In this document: positions 51,428 through 60,519 of the stretch, one piece after another
Position numbering within the stretch: position 1 is the stretch's first letter
Layout: every line of letters begins with the position of its first letter
Origin: Peredibacter starrii
GTDB taxonomy: Bacteria > Bdellovibrionota > Bacteriovoracia > Bacteriovoracales > Bacteriovoracaceae
DNA: 64,000 nucleotides
Reading direction: 5' to 3'
Assembly: GCF_034259205.1 (NCBI RefSeq)
Contig: NZ_CP139487.1
Span: forward strand, 3,162,001 to 3,226,000
Made by a program: the position numbers and the translations under genes
The notes under the pieces: model-generated
Seen by the model: the letters and a program-made list of their open reading frames with translations, nothing else
Told to the model about the DNA's origin: nothing
Databases searched by the model: none

Positions 51428-52005
51428 AGAAAAAGCATCAACGGAACTACGGGATAGATCATCAAATTTGATAAATAGTAAAATATGGGTCGTAAGACAG
51501 GTTGAATGGATTTCCCTTCGTTTGTAATGATGTTTTTATAATTGTCACTTACTGTGATGAGACTGTTTTCATATTTTAATTTTAAAAAGAATTCTGATTT
51601 CAAACTTACAGAATTGCTATTGCTTACTGAATCAACTTCGTAGTGACTTCCTTTATTTAATTTACGTATTTTTCCGTCGGAAGCAGTTAGATTTTTACAA
51701 TCGCTTTCCAAGTACCACTGCTGAGCTTTTTCTCCGAAAGGAGTAATACAGGCATCTTGATTAATAACCACCTTATTACCGATCAGAGGAAAATATAATT
51801 TTGGGTATACATACTGAGATACGAATAGAGCTAAGCTAACCACATAAACAATGATCACTGCTCGGTAGAAGTTTTTTCCCCAATCTAGCATGTAAATTTG
51901 GAAACAAAACATCGGAAGCGCAGGCAATATCGAAAAATTACCTAAGTTACAACTTCCACCAATCAAAAATAGAGCATTGAGAACGAAGAGAAAAATTTTG
52001 GGCAT
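51424..52005 (-). CDS. Membrane protein of unknown function, AT-rich
   Basis: A 193-residue protein with two or three hydrophobic segments at the start (about 3-25, 28-40 and 48-67) and one at the C-terminus (170-192). A soluble middle region is rich in Ser, Asn and Lys. Its base composition is visibly more AT-rich than its neighbours, which may mark recent acquisition or weak constraint. No family recognised. Confidence 0.55.
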   Translation of the reverse strand: MPKIFLFVLNALFLIGGSCNLGNFSILPALPMFCFQIYMLDWGKNFYRAVIIVYVVSLALFVSQYVYPKLYFPLIGNKVVINQDACITPFGEKAQQWYLESDCKNLTASDGKIRKLNKGSHYEVDSVSNSNSVSLKSEFFLKLKYENSLITVSDNYKNIITNEGKSIQPVLRPIFYYLSNLMIYPVVPLMLFL

Positions 52006-52057
52006 TCATTGATTGTATCAGTGAGGGCACTAGGAACAACTTAAGAAAACTTAACGC

Positions 52058-52085
52058 GAGTTTACTACGCCGGCGTAGTAAACTC
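52058..52085. repeat. Perfect 28-bp palindrome
   Basis: GAGTTTACTACGCC and its exact reverse complement are joined with no loop. It lies 14 bases beyond the cyclophilin stop. It could be that gene's terminator hairpin (weak T-tract) or a protein-binding site. Confidence 0.8.
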
Positions 52086-52098
52086 ACGTCACAAATAA

Positions 52099-52638
52099 TT
52101 ACGAACGCTTAATTGTAACAGATTCCATCACAACATCAGTACGCGGACGATCCATCGCACCTGTTGGAGTATCACCAATCTTCTTCACAACATCCATTCC
52201 ACGAGTCACTTTACCGAATACAGTGTGGCGACCATCAAGGTGCGGAGTTGGGCCTAGAGTGATGAAGAACTGAGAACCGTTTGTTCCTGGACCAGCATTG
52301 GCCATAGAAAGAACGCCTTCAGAATCGTGACGACGGTTAGCTTTGAACTCATCACCGAAACGGTAACCAGGACCACCGCGACCAGAACCTTCAGGACATC
52401 CACCTTGAATCATGAATCCACGAATCACACGGTGAAAAATAAGACCATCGTAGAAGTTACCTTCTTTATTTGTCTTCTGTCTGCCTTCAGCAAGGTTCAC
52501 GAAGTTCCATACTGTCTCAGGGGCATCTTTTACGAATAGTTCGATTTCGAACTCGCCCATTGATGTTTTGAAAACGGCCGATAGACCATTAACATCTTCT
52601 TTGTAGTTTGATTTGTCTTGTTTCATCATTCCGAACAT
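52099..52638 (-). CDS. Cyclophilin-type peptidyl-prolyl isomerase
   Basis: A 179-residue cyclophilin. The family core is intact: 'LIFHRVIRGFMIQGGCPEGS' (Arg and Phe of the active site), 'GVLSMANAGPGTNGSQFFIT' and 'PHLDGRHTVFGKVTRGMDVV'. It has no signal peptide, so it acts in the cytoplasm as a proline isomerase and folding helper. AAGGAG precedes the ATG. It ends the long minus-strand run that includes murI. Confidence 0.95.
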   Translation of the reverse strand: MFGMMKQDKSNYKEDVNGLSAVFKTSMGEFEIELFVKDAPETVWNFVNLAEGRQKTNKEGNFYDGLIFHRVIRGFMIQGGCPEGSGRGGPGYRFGDEFKANRRHDSEGVLSMANAGPGTNGSQFFITLGPTPHLDGRHTVFGKVTRGMDVVKKIGDTPTGAMDRPRTDVVMESVTIKRS

Positions 52639-52650
52639 ATGTACTCCTTC

Positions 52651-53379
52651 TTAAAGAACGATTTCTGTAGGTAAGATAATTTCGTTAGGGATAAGGAATT
52701 TTACTTTCACGTTATCACCCATTAGTTTTTTGATTTCAACACGAAGACCTGGTTTCATTGATAGATCTGATGAATAGGGATTCAACCATTCAGCAGTCAA
52801 TGAATGAAAACCCACTTGATCAAGATCGTTTTCCACTAACCACTGATTCAAATCCTGCTTAGATAAACAAGAAGAGAAAATCACCGGAAGTCTTTCATCA
52901 AAACGGCTCGTTTGTGCCATCTGCTTAATCTGATCCACTTTATTTGAAGCGATGTAACCATCCAGCCAAATCACTTCCACTTCACGAACACCGTTTGGAA
53001 TCTTAAAGTGCTTAACGCCTCCACGAACGTTCTCAAGTGTGTTTGAGAAGAACGCCGCCTCTTCCACTGGCTTCACAAAACGAACCGCAGTAGAACGGAA
53101 ATAAGACTCAAGGCGCTCATTATACTGGGCCTGAAGTTCTACCAGCTCCGGATACTTCAACTGATAAGTCGAAGATAATTTACTAAAATCCAGATACTGA
53201 AAGTTGTGTTTTTTAAAACACTGCCCAGAGGCAGATGTGTTGGCCCATGTCGGAAGCTCAGGCAGAAAGAACTGCTCTAAACCTGAAGTCCTATAAGGAG
53301 CATCATCCACGTCCTGGCGAACAGGTCCATTAGTACAACTAATGAGAATCAGCAGGAGAGAAAAGCTTAAAAATTTCAT
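52651..53379 (-). CDS. Lipoprotein of unknown function
   Basis: The ATG gives 242 residues with a lipobox (LILISC, Cys near 15); a TTG two codons upstream is the alternative start. The gene begins inside the 3' end of the Rossmann-fold gene, a 41-base overlap in another frame, so translation is likely coupled. The mature sequence has charged alpha-beta features and no recognisable domain. It is followed by cyclophilin after 12 bases. Confidence 0.7.
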   Translation of the reverse strand: MKFLSFSLLLILISCTNGPVRQDVDDAPYRTSGLEQFFLPELPTWANTSASGQCFKKHNFQYLDFSKLSSTYQLKYPELVELQAQYNERLESYFRSTAVRFVKPVEEAAFFSNTLENVRGGVKHFKIPNGVREVEVIWLDGYIASNKVDQIKQMAQTSRFDERLPVIFSSCLSKQDLNQWLVENDLDQVGFHSLTAEWLNPYSSDLSMKPGLRVEIKKLMGDNVKVKFLIPNEIILPTEIVL

Positions 53380-54619
53380 CTTCAATACCTTTTACTTTTT
53401 CTAGATCGCTGATCCAAGAATCTCTCACATTCGGCCTTGACGGAGTTAGAGCAAAATACCCTGGCTCAATTGGATCAAGCTGAATGAAAGACACATCCTT
53501 CTTTCCATGGGCGACCAGGATATGATCCACACCAATGGTCTTAAGATCCTGATAATTATTTTCAGGATGTTTTTTTCCGTTACGGAACTCCGGACGCTCA
53601 AGCGTCAGGAACATTCTTTTCTTATCAATCAGTTCATCAATCGCAGAGACGTTGTGACCAGAGAAATAAACCAGGCGCGGAATTGGCTCCGCTGGCTTTG
53701 GAATTTTCACCTGAACAAAATCATCCAGCTGCTGCCACTCATGAAGCTTCTTAGTGAAGACATTAATCTCACTCAAAAACTCTTCATCAATGTATTTAAA
53801 AAGATTCGTAAGTTTCTCTGCGGTCATGGGATGAGCAGTCTTCAAATATTCTGAAAAAGGCTCTTCTTCCGTCGTCACGATAAATAAGCGTGAGCGAGTT
53901 TCTTTTAACCACTCTTCAAGATGAAGGAGCATCTCGGCCGCTAAAGAATCAGAACCAATAAGTGCTAGTTCGCGCAGATCTGGATTGGGTTTAAACTTCG
54001 AAGCGTTCGCAAGTGCATTCAGCGCGTAGCTCGCCTTATCTGTCGGGCGACTCTCCCCTAAAGCGCGCCCAGAGGCCGCCGCAGAAGATTTCCCCAGATC
54101 ACTTCTAAGATCCAATACCAGATCATAGTCCTGATACATCTCAATCGAACTCGCCAGAGAGTTTACAAACTCTTCTGTGAGACGCTGATAGGTCTCAGGA
54201 TTCGTTTCTCTCTGCTCTTCAATGAAGTCCTTCGGATTCACTTTAAAGATCACACGGAAAAGATCCAGGAAACGCGAACGTCCTTCGATCTTCTCACCGG
54301 GAGCAAGAAAACGTTTCGTGACTGAGATCACTTCATCAGCTTTTAGTTCCTGATGGGCCCTTAGATAATTCATCAAAGGTGCCGCGTAGTTTTCAGTCCA
54401 CTCTTTCCAGCTAAAAGTTGCAGGAGTGTATGTGCGACCAATTTCTTTCAGAACACCAAGTCCCAGATCACTGGTGAAATGCATGCTCGGAAGATTCGCC
54501 GATGTAAAATGTTCGAGATTATCTTGGTCTACATACCAAGTAAGTGCCGCTCCATGGAGATGAAATCTCAATGCAGTTTCAAGTGCGAGCGGAGAATGGC
54601 CAATGATAGCTAGCTTCAT
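53339..54619 (-). CDS. Rossmann-fold NAD(P)/FAD-binding-like protein, unknown
   Basis: With the ATG the product has 426 residues and opens with 'MKLAIIGHSPLALETALRFH', an N-terminal dinucleotide-binding pattern in which GxGxxG is altered to GHSPLA. A second region (near 200-235) reads 'LRELALIGSDSLAAEMLLHL', like a second Rossmann strand-turn. It is probably an oxidoreductase-like protein, but no substrate domain is recognised. Its ribosome site lies inside the terminator stem of the PilZ gene upstream. Confidence 0.65.
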   Translation of the reverse strand: MKLAIIGHSPLALETALRFHLHGAALTWYVDQDNLEHFTSANLPSMHFTSDLGLGVLKEIGRTYTPATFSWKEWTENYAAPLMNYLRAHQELKADEVISVTKRFLAPGEKIEGRSRFLDLFRVIFKVNPKDFIEEQRETNPETYQRLTEEFVNSLASSIEMYQDYDLVLDLRSDLGKSSAAASGRALGESRPTDKASYALNALANASKFKPNPDLRELALIGSDSLAAEMLLHLEEWLKETRSRLFIVTTEEEPFSEYLKTAHPMTAEKLTNLFKYIDEEFLSEINVFTKKLHEWQQLDDFVQVKIPKPAEPIPRLVYFSGHNVSAIDELIDKKRMFLTLERPEFRNGKKHPENNYQDLKTIGVDHILVAHGKKDVSFIQLDPIEPGYFALTPSRPNVRDSWISDLEKVKGIEDEIFKLFSPADSH

Positions 54620-54622
54620 AAT

Positions 54623-54647
54623 AAAAAAGACCTCCAAAGGAGGTCTT
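54623..54647 (-). terminator. Terminator of the PilZ gene, overlapping the next ribosome site
   Basis: AAGACCTCC and GGAGGTCTT arms with a three-base loop are followed by about five T residues on the minus strand. The GGAGG of the second arm is also the ribosome site for the gene at 54619. Confidence 0.85.
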
Positions 54648-54681
54648 GATCATAACAAAAACTGTTTAAAAAAGCTTGAAT

Positions 54682-55146
54682 TTAAAGGAAGAAGACCTTG
54701 CTCTCGCCCTTATCCAGGCATGAGAACTCAGCGTATTGGTAAATGAAGTCAATAAAGTGAGAAATCGCCTTGAAACTTGGAAGAGATGTGTCGAATTCTC
54801 CCCCTAAACGTAACCATGCATCACCATCTTTATCGATATATTCAGAGGCGTGTCGAACTGTCACAACCGCTGGAACATAAGAACCTTTCGTGAAATACAG
54901 TTTTAGCGTCACTTCTGTGCCAGACTTAAATTGGTTTTTGGCCTTAAGACTGAATGGAAGTTGGAACTGGCAACCATCTTTCGAAATATCCACAAGCTTA
55001 ATTGGGAAATTTGAACCTTGATCATCTACCACTGTATATACGCCCAGGAACTCCTGGAAAACCACACGTTCAAACGTACGGCGCTTCTGCTCGATTGATT
55101 GCTTTCTTTTTTCGTTAAAATCTACAACTTTTTTATCATCAGACAT
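54682..55146 (-). CDS. PilZ-domain protein
   Basis: With the ATG preceded by GGGAG the product has 154 residues. The C-terminal part resembles PilZ: 'IKLVDISKDGCQFQLP' (D/NxSxxG region) and 'WLRLGGEFDTS'. The N-terminal RxxxR motif that binds c-di-GMP appears only as KRRTFERV (near 20-27), so ligand binding is plausible but not certain. It lies between murI and the Rossmann gene in the same run. Confidence 0.75.
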   Translation of the reverse strand: MSDDKKVVDFNEKRKQSIEQKRRTFERVVFQEFLGVYTVVDDQGSNFPIKLVDISKDGCQFQLPFSLKAKNQFKSGTEVTLKLYFTKGSYVPAVVTVRHASEYIDKDGDAWLRLGGEFDTSLPSFKAISHFIDFIYQYAEFSCLDKGESKVFFL

Positions 55147-55208
55147 GGGTTCTCCCTTGAACTCTTTCAAATGACCTATCGGAGTTAAGGGAGGGATTAT
55201 TAGGAAAA

Positions 55209-56000
55209 TTAAAGAACTACTTTTTCCAGGGGTCCAATTGGCTCAGGATGCATTAAAACACGGGCCAAGCGCTCGAAATGATCAGTCAGATCAGTAATAC
55301 AGATGCGAATTTGTCGGGTACCTGTATCTCTTTCAAGCACTTTTTGTTGATAGAGATTTTCCAACTGCTGGGCCAGAACTTCGCCGCTTTCAACCAGGTG
55401 AACGTCGTCCCCCAGGACTTTACGAAGATCAGGTTTGAGAACCGGATAATGAGTACAGCCTAAAATGACGGTTTTGATTTCTTCTTTTTTAATCTCATGG
55501 AGGTAGCGCTCGGCCACAAGTTGTGTCACTGGATCATGCACCCACCCTTCTTCCACCAGTGGAACCAAAAGCGGACAGGCCTGCTCATAAACTTCCGCAG
55601 AAGCATCTAAGCGTTTTAAAGTTTCCAGATAAGCATGAGAGCGAACAGTGGCCGATGTTCCAAGGACCGCAATCTTTTTGTCCTGTGATACTTTTAAGGC
55701 CGCAGCTGAACCGGGTTCAATCACATTTAAAAGTGGAATGCCTTCAAACTCATTCTCACCTAGGAACACTGTTGAGGCAGAGTTACAGGCAATGATTAGA
55801 GCTTTTACATTTTGTTCTTTCAAGAATTTCAGGATCTGCATACCGTAACGACGAATGGTCTCTGGAGATTTATTTCCATATGGCAGTCTCGCGATGTCAC
55901 CCAAGTAACAAAAAGATTCATTCGGAAACCGGGTTGAGAGTTCTTTTAAAACCGTGAGTCCACCAAGTCCAGAATCAAAAATACCAATAGATTTCGTCAT
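55209..56000 (-). CDS. murI: Glutamate racemase
   Basis: A 263-residue enzyme with the two catalytic cysteines in 'ALIIACNSASTVFL' (near 70) and 'VILGCTHYPVLKPDL' (near 182), and the N-terminal 'IGIFDSGLGGLTVLKEL'. It interconverts L- and D-glutamate to supply peptidoglycan synthesis. It starts one base before the upstream NAD-binding gene's stop region, in a long co-directional run. Length and motifs are normal. Confidence 0.97.
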   Translation of the reverse strand: MTKSIGIFDSGLGGLTVLKELSTRFPNESFCYLGDIARLPYGNKSPETIRRYGMQILKFLKEQNVKALIIACNSASTVFLGENEFEGIPLLNVIEPGSAAALKVSQDKKIAVLGTSATVRSHAYLETLKRLDASAEVYEQACPLLVPLVEEGWVHDPVTQLVAERYLHEIKKEEIKTVILGCTHYPVLKPDLRKVLGDDVHLVESGEVLAQQLENLYQQKVLERDTGTRQIRICITDLTDHFERLARVLMHPEPIGPLEKVVL

Positions 56001-56001
56001 A

Positions 56002-57036
56002 TCATTTTCTCGTAAGAATCGCTTTTATCTTTCCAACCCGTTCAAGGTTTCGAAGAAGCTCAGGAGTAAGAAGTCCCGATTGAGTTAAGATCTTATCGGA
56101 CAGGAGCATCTTCAGGAAATCTTTTTCCCATATTGGGGCATAATAAGTCTTCGAACCCGCTCGGGCAATATCCATGGCGACCCGAAGTTCTTTTGGTTTG
56201 ATCTCCGGGAAGGCATCGAGGGCCCTTTCATTGGTCACAACTGTCGAGTGCTCAAGACTCTCAGTAAGCTTTTTACCGATCTGGGAATGTTCAGGAATGG
56301 CATAATCCAGGGCCTTCATCAGAACTTTCACATCGACTTCCGGAAGTTTAATCACCCGACGGTTTAACCCAGCAAGTTCGCAATACAGATCAATCAGCTC
56401 CCCATAAGTTTTTACGTCCGGACCACCAATCTCAAAGATCTGATGACCGTCTTTTGGTAACTCCAATGCGGCCACGAGATAATCTAAAAGATCACTTAAG
56501 GCCAGTGGTTGTGAGGGGTGATTTAAAAGAGAGATATCAGGTCTAAAAGGAAAACGTTCCGCCATTGCCTTAATAATCTCAAACGAAAGTGAGCCCTCAC
56601 CAAGGATAATGCTCGCACGAAACTCAACCATGGAAAGACCACTTGATCCAAGAATTGCACCTGTGAGATGTCTGCTTCTAAGATGCGGAGAAAGCTTATC
56701 CGAATCGGGCCCAAGTCCACCAAGATAAATCACTCCCGCCTCTGTGGGACGGAGCCAATTGATAAAATTCACAGCGGCCATTGATTCTTGATACTCAAAG
56801 AATCTATCTTCGCCTTGAAGACCATGGACTAGATAGTAGGCCCGATCAAATTTTTTAAGTTCGGGCAGGGTCTCAGGCTTTAAGAGATCCCCTTCCAGCC
56901 ATTTTACTTTGTCGTGATGTTTTTTAATTTTATGTTTGTGCCTAACCAGTGCAGAAACATGATGCCCCTCATCGAGTAGTCGATCAATCAAGGCAGTTCC
57001 CACAAAACCATTAGCACCAGTTACTAAGACTTTCAT
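56002..57036 (-). CDS. NAD(P)-binding NmrA/SDR-type protein
   Basis: A 344-residue protein opening with 'MKVLVTGANGFVGTALIDRL', a classic atypical-SDR Rossmann motif (GxxGFxG). It contains 'KFDRAYYLVHGLQGEDRFFE' and 'GVIYLGGLGPD', which it shares with its upstream neighbour, so the two are tandem paralogues that have diverged. The catalytic YxxxK of true SDRs is not obvious, so it may be a binding or regulatory member (NmrA-like). It overlaps the upstream gene by four bases. Confidence 0.85.
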   Translation of the reverse strand: MKVLVTGANGFVGTALIDRLLDEGHHVSALVRHKHKIKKHHDKVKWLEGDLLKPETLPELKKFDRAYYLVHGLQGEDRFFEYQESMAAVNFINWLRPTEAGVIYLGGLGPDSDKLSPHLRSRHLTGAILGSSGLSMVEFRASIILGEGSLSFEIIKAMAERFPFRPDISLLNHPSQPLALSDLLDYLVAALELPKDGHQIFEIGGPDVKTYGELIDLYCELAGLNRRVIKLPEVDVKVLMKALDYAIPEHSQIGKKLTESLEHSTVVTNERALDAFPEIKPKELRVAMDIARAGSKTYYAPIWEKDFLKMLLSDKILTQSGLLTPELLRNLERVGKIKAILTRK

Positions 57037-58412
57037 GCTTCAACCTTTTTACCTGAGATCACGTGCCATTTTAAATATTCGCTGAAGGCATGCATGACCA
57101 TCAAGTGAACAATTGCTTGCGAGTAACGATAAATATACCAAGGCAGGGCCGGCCTGAATTCATGGAGTGCCGCCATTACATAGCGACGATTTAAAACCTC
57201 ACGAAACTCTAGTCGTCCGCGATCTTGAATGCCAGAAAGAAGTCCTCCTACAACGTAAAGTAATTGTCTGTCGGAAGAGCTTCGCTCATGACTTCTTTCT
57301 AGAATGAGGATCTTAATTGAAGGATCAAAAAAATAGAATGTACAACGATCCCCTTCCAACTGAACTTTAATAAGCGTTGAAAAAAAAGTCGGAAGCCAAC
57401 TGAAGTATTCACTCGCTACCCATTCCGCATTTCTTCCTGGTGGAAGAACCAATCTTTGAATTGAGCGAACGTCTTTTTCAACCGGCCGGTATCCTTTGAA
57501 ATCACCTTTATTACTTGTGACTAAAGCGCTTTTAAGTGCTTCATCAAGACTCGTTTGCAGATCCTCTTTATAGGGCCAAGACTGCATTGGATTAGGTAGC
57601 ATTTCATGGCGCAGACTCAAAACAAGGGGGTAAACGAGATTCTTCGGGACCCTCGTAACGAGAGTCACCCAAAAACGAGAAAGCACTAGTGGAATAATGT
57701 TCAAAGTAAAGACTTTGGTACTCTTACGAATGATCTTTGCCGTTCGGACAATGAGGTCCTGATAAGTCAAAAGCTCAGGCCCCGCAACGTCATAAATTTG
57801 TCCTTGAACTTTTTCATCCACGAGGCATTTATGAAGTACAGTCACGACATCCTGAAGACTCACCGGCTGAGATCGAGTTTTGGTCCAGGTCGGACAAACC
57901 ATCACAGGCAAACGTTCAACTAATCTTTCAAGAATCGTAAATGATGAACCGTTAGGTCCTATGATTAGACCAGCACGAAGAACCGTTGTTTTAATCTTTG
58001 ATTCGCGAAGTGTTGTCTCAACTTCTAAACGACTCCTTAAATGCCAGGAAAGCTCCTCACCCTCCGGGATCATTCCTCCCAGATAAACGATATGCCGTAA
58101 TTTGTGGAATCTTCCTGCACGGATAAAGTTGTCCGCCATGATAAGATCAAAATCATAGAAGGTTCCTTGCGACAATGAAGCGGAAGGAAGCATTGAGTGA
58201 ACCAGGTAATAAGCGCTCTCGCATCCCTCCATGGCCACTGTAATATCTTTTAAGGAAAAGAGATCACACTTCTTCCACTGAAGACGCGGGTGATGAGACT
58301 CACGTACTCCACGAGAGAGCCCTACAATCTCAACATCTTCTGATTTTAGTAACCGGTCTATTAACGCACGTCCAATAAATCCACTGGCACCTGCGATAAG
58401 GATTTTTCTCAT
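57033..58412 (-). CDS. NAD(P)-binding protein with C-terminal DUF2867-like domain
   Basis: A 459-residue protein. Residues 1-300 match the downstream paralogue ('MRKILIAGASGFIGRALIDR', 'SAYYLVHSMLPSASLSQGTF', 'HIVYLGGMIPEGEELSWHLR'). The last 160 residues resemble DUF2867, a START-like fold ('ILILERSHERSSSDRQLLYV', 'ALPWYIYRYSQAIVHLMVMH'). This architecture is widespread in bacteria and of unknown substrate; a lipid- or quinone-like ligand is possible. It begins the minus-strand run that contains murI. Confidence 0.85.
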   Translation of the reverse strand: MRKILIAGASGFIGRALIDRLLKSEDVEIVGLSRGVRESHHPRLQWKKCDLFSLKDITVAMEGCESAYYLVHSMLPSASLSQGTFYDFDLIMADNFIRAGRFHKLRHIVYLGGMIPEGEELSWHLRSRLEVETTLRESKIKTTVLRAGLIIGPNGSSFTILERLVERLPVMVCPTWTKTRSQPVSLQDVVTVLHKCLVDEKVQGQIYDVAGPELLTYQDLIVRTAKIIRKSTKVFTLNIIPLVLSRFWVTLVTRVPKNLVYPLVLSLRHEMLPNPMQSWPYKEDLQTSLDEALKSALVTSNKGDFKGYRPVEKDVRSIQRLVLPPGRNAEWVASEYFSWLPTFFSTLIKVQLEGDRCTFYFFDPSIKILILERSHERSSSDRQLLYVVGGLLSGIQDRGRLEFREVLNRRYVMAALHEFRPALPWYIYRYSQAIVHLMVMHAFSEYLKWHVISGKKVEA

Positions 58413-58456
58413 ACAAATCCCTGTGAATGTTTTTACGAGTGTAGCATAATGTCCGT

Positions 58457-59224
58457 ATGATCTTAATGAGAATCTTACCAGGGGTTTTGAAAGAGTTAGC
58501 GAAACACGTTCCTACCGTGCTTTTTCAAACCGTTGAGTGGAATGAACTTGCTCACGAGCTGCCCAAAATTTCCCGACGCATAATTCAAAAAGAAGGTTAC
58601 TCCGAGTTACTCGCAAAGCAAAAAGAGATGCTGGCGCCACTCGGTATTTTTGTGAGTGAAGAAGCAGTCAATGGAACTCTCAACATGAACAAAGAGGCCG
58701 GGATAAAATGGCTTACTTTGTATTTCGCGCAGATTTTTTCAGAAGATGGTTTCTTCTTAGATATTCGCTCCCATCACTTCAAAAGTGATGGAGATAATCT
58801 GATCTGGCACCCTTCTCCACTTTGGACCAGATTCGACGAGACCTTCAGACAAGGTGTGCTCAAAGTTTATGAAGGCTTCTACACAGACAATAATGACCTC
58901 TATTTTGAAGGTCTGAAAATGATTGGCCTCATTCAACCTGATTGGTCATCTGAGGACAAAAACAAATTGGCAGAACTCTTCCGTTCACAATTTGGCTCAG
59001 CTTTAACTGAAGAAATGAATTTTGATTTGGATCACTTTAAGACTTCTATCATTAAGCTTTCTGATTTTATGCTGAAGAAGAAAGTCAAAATCCCCAAGGA
59101 TTTTTTATATCTGGGCATTTATCTCGTGACTCTCTACTCAAGTCTTGAAGAGACTCATTCAAAGCTTCCCGTAAGAGACATTTACCTCAAGGTCAGAGAC
59201 CTAAAAGCTTCTTCGCCTCAGTAA
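58457..59224 (+). CDS. Protein of unknown function
   Basis: A 255-residue soluble protein, largely helical, with no signal peptide, membrane segment or recognisable motif. The middle region 'LNMNKEAGIKWLTLYFAQIF' and 'LYFEGLKMIGLIQPDW' are the most distinctive parts. It is divergent from the SDR-like run (44-base spacer) and ends with a 32-base overlap into the convergent HAD phosphatase gene. I do not know its family. Confidence 0.6.
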   Translation: MILMRILPGVLKELAKHVPTVLFQTVEWNELAHELPKISRRIIQKEGYSELLAKQKEMLAPLGIFVSEEAVNGTLNMNKEAGIKWLTLYFAQIFSEDGFFLDIRSHHFKSDGDNLIWHPSPLWTRFDETFRQGVLKVYEGFYTDNNDLYFEGLKMIGLIQPDWSSEDKNKLAELFRSQFGSALTEEMNFDLDHFKTSIIKLSDFMLKKKVKIPKDFLYLGIYLVTLYSSLEETHSKLPVRDIYLKVRDLKASSPQ

Positions 59225-59837
59225 AATCATGAATGATGAGACTTGTTTTGCCTTCTAACTCATAGGCCTCATGAGAAGTGGCCACACCAACAATCGTGCA
59301 ACCTGCTCTTTCACCGGATTCAAGTCCCGCGAGTGAATCTTCAAAGACCACACACTCTTTCGCTTCTAGTCCAAGCTTCGCACAACAAAGCTGATAAACC
59401 TCAGGATCAGGTTTTCCTTTCTTCACTTGAGTTCCGTCGACAATGACATCAAAGAACTGACGAAGTTTTAAAGGATCCAGGACGAAATCAACATTTCCCG
59501 GAGGAGCAGAAGTTCCAAGCGCAATTTTGATTCGATACTTTTTAAGAAGTTCCAGAAAATCAATCAGACCAGTGTGGGCCTTCATGACCGGAGCATAGAG
59601 CTCCTTGTACATCCCCTCTTTTTCATCAGCATATCTTTTCATCTCTTCCTGAGAAGGATTAGCAAAGATCATTGGAAATAAATCTGCATTGGTTTTGCCA
59701 TTGAACTTATCGCGATAGATTTGTTCATTAAGTTCGAACTTATACTTTTTCGCAAAATGCATCCAGGCCTTGAAGTGGTACTCATGATTGTCCACGACCA
59801 CGCCATCCATATCAAAAATAACACCTTTAATTTTCAT
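59193..59837 (-). CDS. HAD-family phosphatase, beta-phosphoglucomutase-like
   Basis: A 214-residue haloacid-dehalogenase phosphatase: the nucleophile motif 'GVIFDMDGVVVDNHEYHFKA', a C1 cap (about 17-85), 'IKIALGTSAPPGNVDFVL' (motif II) and 'KPDPEVYQLCCAKLGLEAKE' with 'CVVFEDSLAGLESGERAGC' (motifs III and IV). All catalytic residues are present. The group covers sugar-phosphate phosphatases and beta-phosphoglucomutases; the exact substrate is unknown. Confidence 0.92.
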   Translation of the reverse strand: MKIKGVIFDMDGVVVDNHEYHFKAWMHFAKKYKFELNEQIYRDKFNGKTNADLFPMIFANPSQEEMKRYADEKEGMYKELYAPVMKAHTGLIDFLELLKKYRIKIALGTSAPPGNVDFVLDPLKLRQFFDVIVDGTQVKKGKPDPEVYQLCCAKLGLEAKECVVFEDSLAGLESGERAGCTIVGVATSHEAYELEGKTSLIIHDFTEAKKLLGL

Positions 59838-59911
59838 GCAGGCATCTTATCTCTTTTCAGAGACTTAAGGAAGGACTCAAGAAAAACCATCGAATCTCCG
59901 ACAAGAACACT

Positions 59912-60517
59912 ATGATTAAAATGATAACAGTTGTTACTCTCATGTCTTTGAGTTCAACCCTCCTGGCAGAATCCTGCTGGCCTTTGTACCAAAATAAGGC
60001 GGATGAGATCGAAAAAAAAGATGGGTATGACACTTATGTCGGCGGACAACTCTTCGTCGTGCATGGGCAGCTAGGCTACGATCCAGGTATTAAAGTTCCG
60101 GCCAGAATTGATAACTGGGCCCGTGATTTTGTGGACGCCATTAAATGGGGTCCCTATTCTATTTCATTTAGTTCGGAAGACCCTCGAGAAGAATGGTTAA
60201 AAACTCTCTACAAATCCATCAATAAGGAATGTCCAAATTCTTCTGAAAAGGAGTATGAATCTCTTCGTGCCATGATGAAGGAATTAATGGACGACGGTTC
60301 ACTCTGTCCTCAGAATAAAATTTTCGAACCGAAGTTTTTAGGTGGGAAGAAAGATTTCAAAAAAGTCCTCTCTGAAGCGGTAAAAGACCAAAGATTCCCT
60401 CAGTATTGTAACCATCAGGCCGTAGCAAATGATGGCCGAGAATCTGTCGACAAAGCTGGAAGAAGTCCTTCCGTCATTGAAAGGACTCCCCTTAGAAACA
60501 GAGCAACTAAACAATAG
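59912..60517 (+). CDS. Exported protein of unknown function
   Basis: A 201-residue protein with a signal peptide (about 1-19, ending LLAES). The mature protein has five cysteines and no known domain. A second in-frame ATG lies two codons in. It ends two bases from the stop of the convergent small exported gene. The lack of a strong ribosome site leaves the start uncertain. Confidence 0.6.
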   Translation: MIKMITVVTLMSLSSTLLAESCWPLYQNKADEIEKKDGYDTYVGGQLFVVHGQLGYDPGIKVPARIDNWARDFVDAIKWGPYSISFSSEDPREEWLKTLYKSINKECPNSSEKEYESLRAMMKELMDDGSLCPQNKIFEPKFLGGKKDFKKVLSEAVKDQRFPQYCNHQAVANDGRESVDKAGRSPSVIERTPLRNRATKQ

Positions 60518-60519
60518 TT

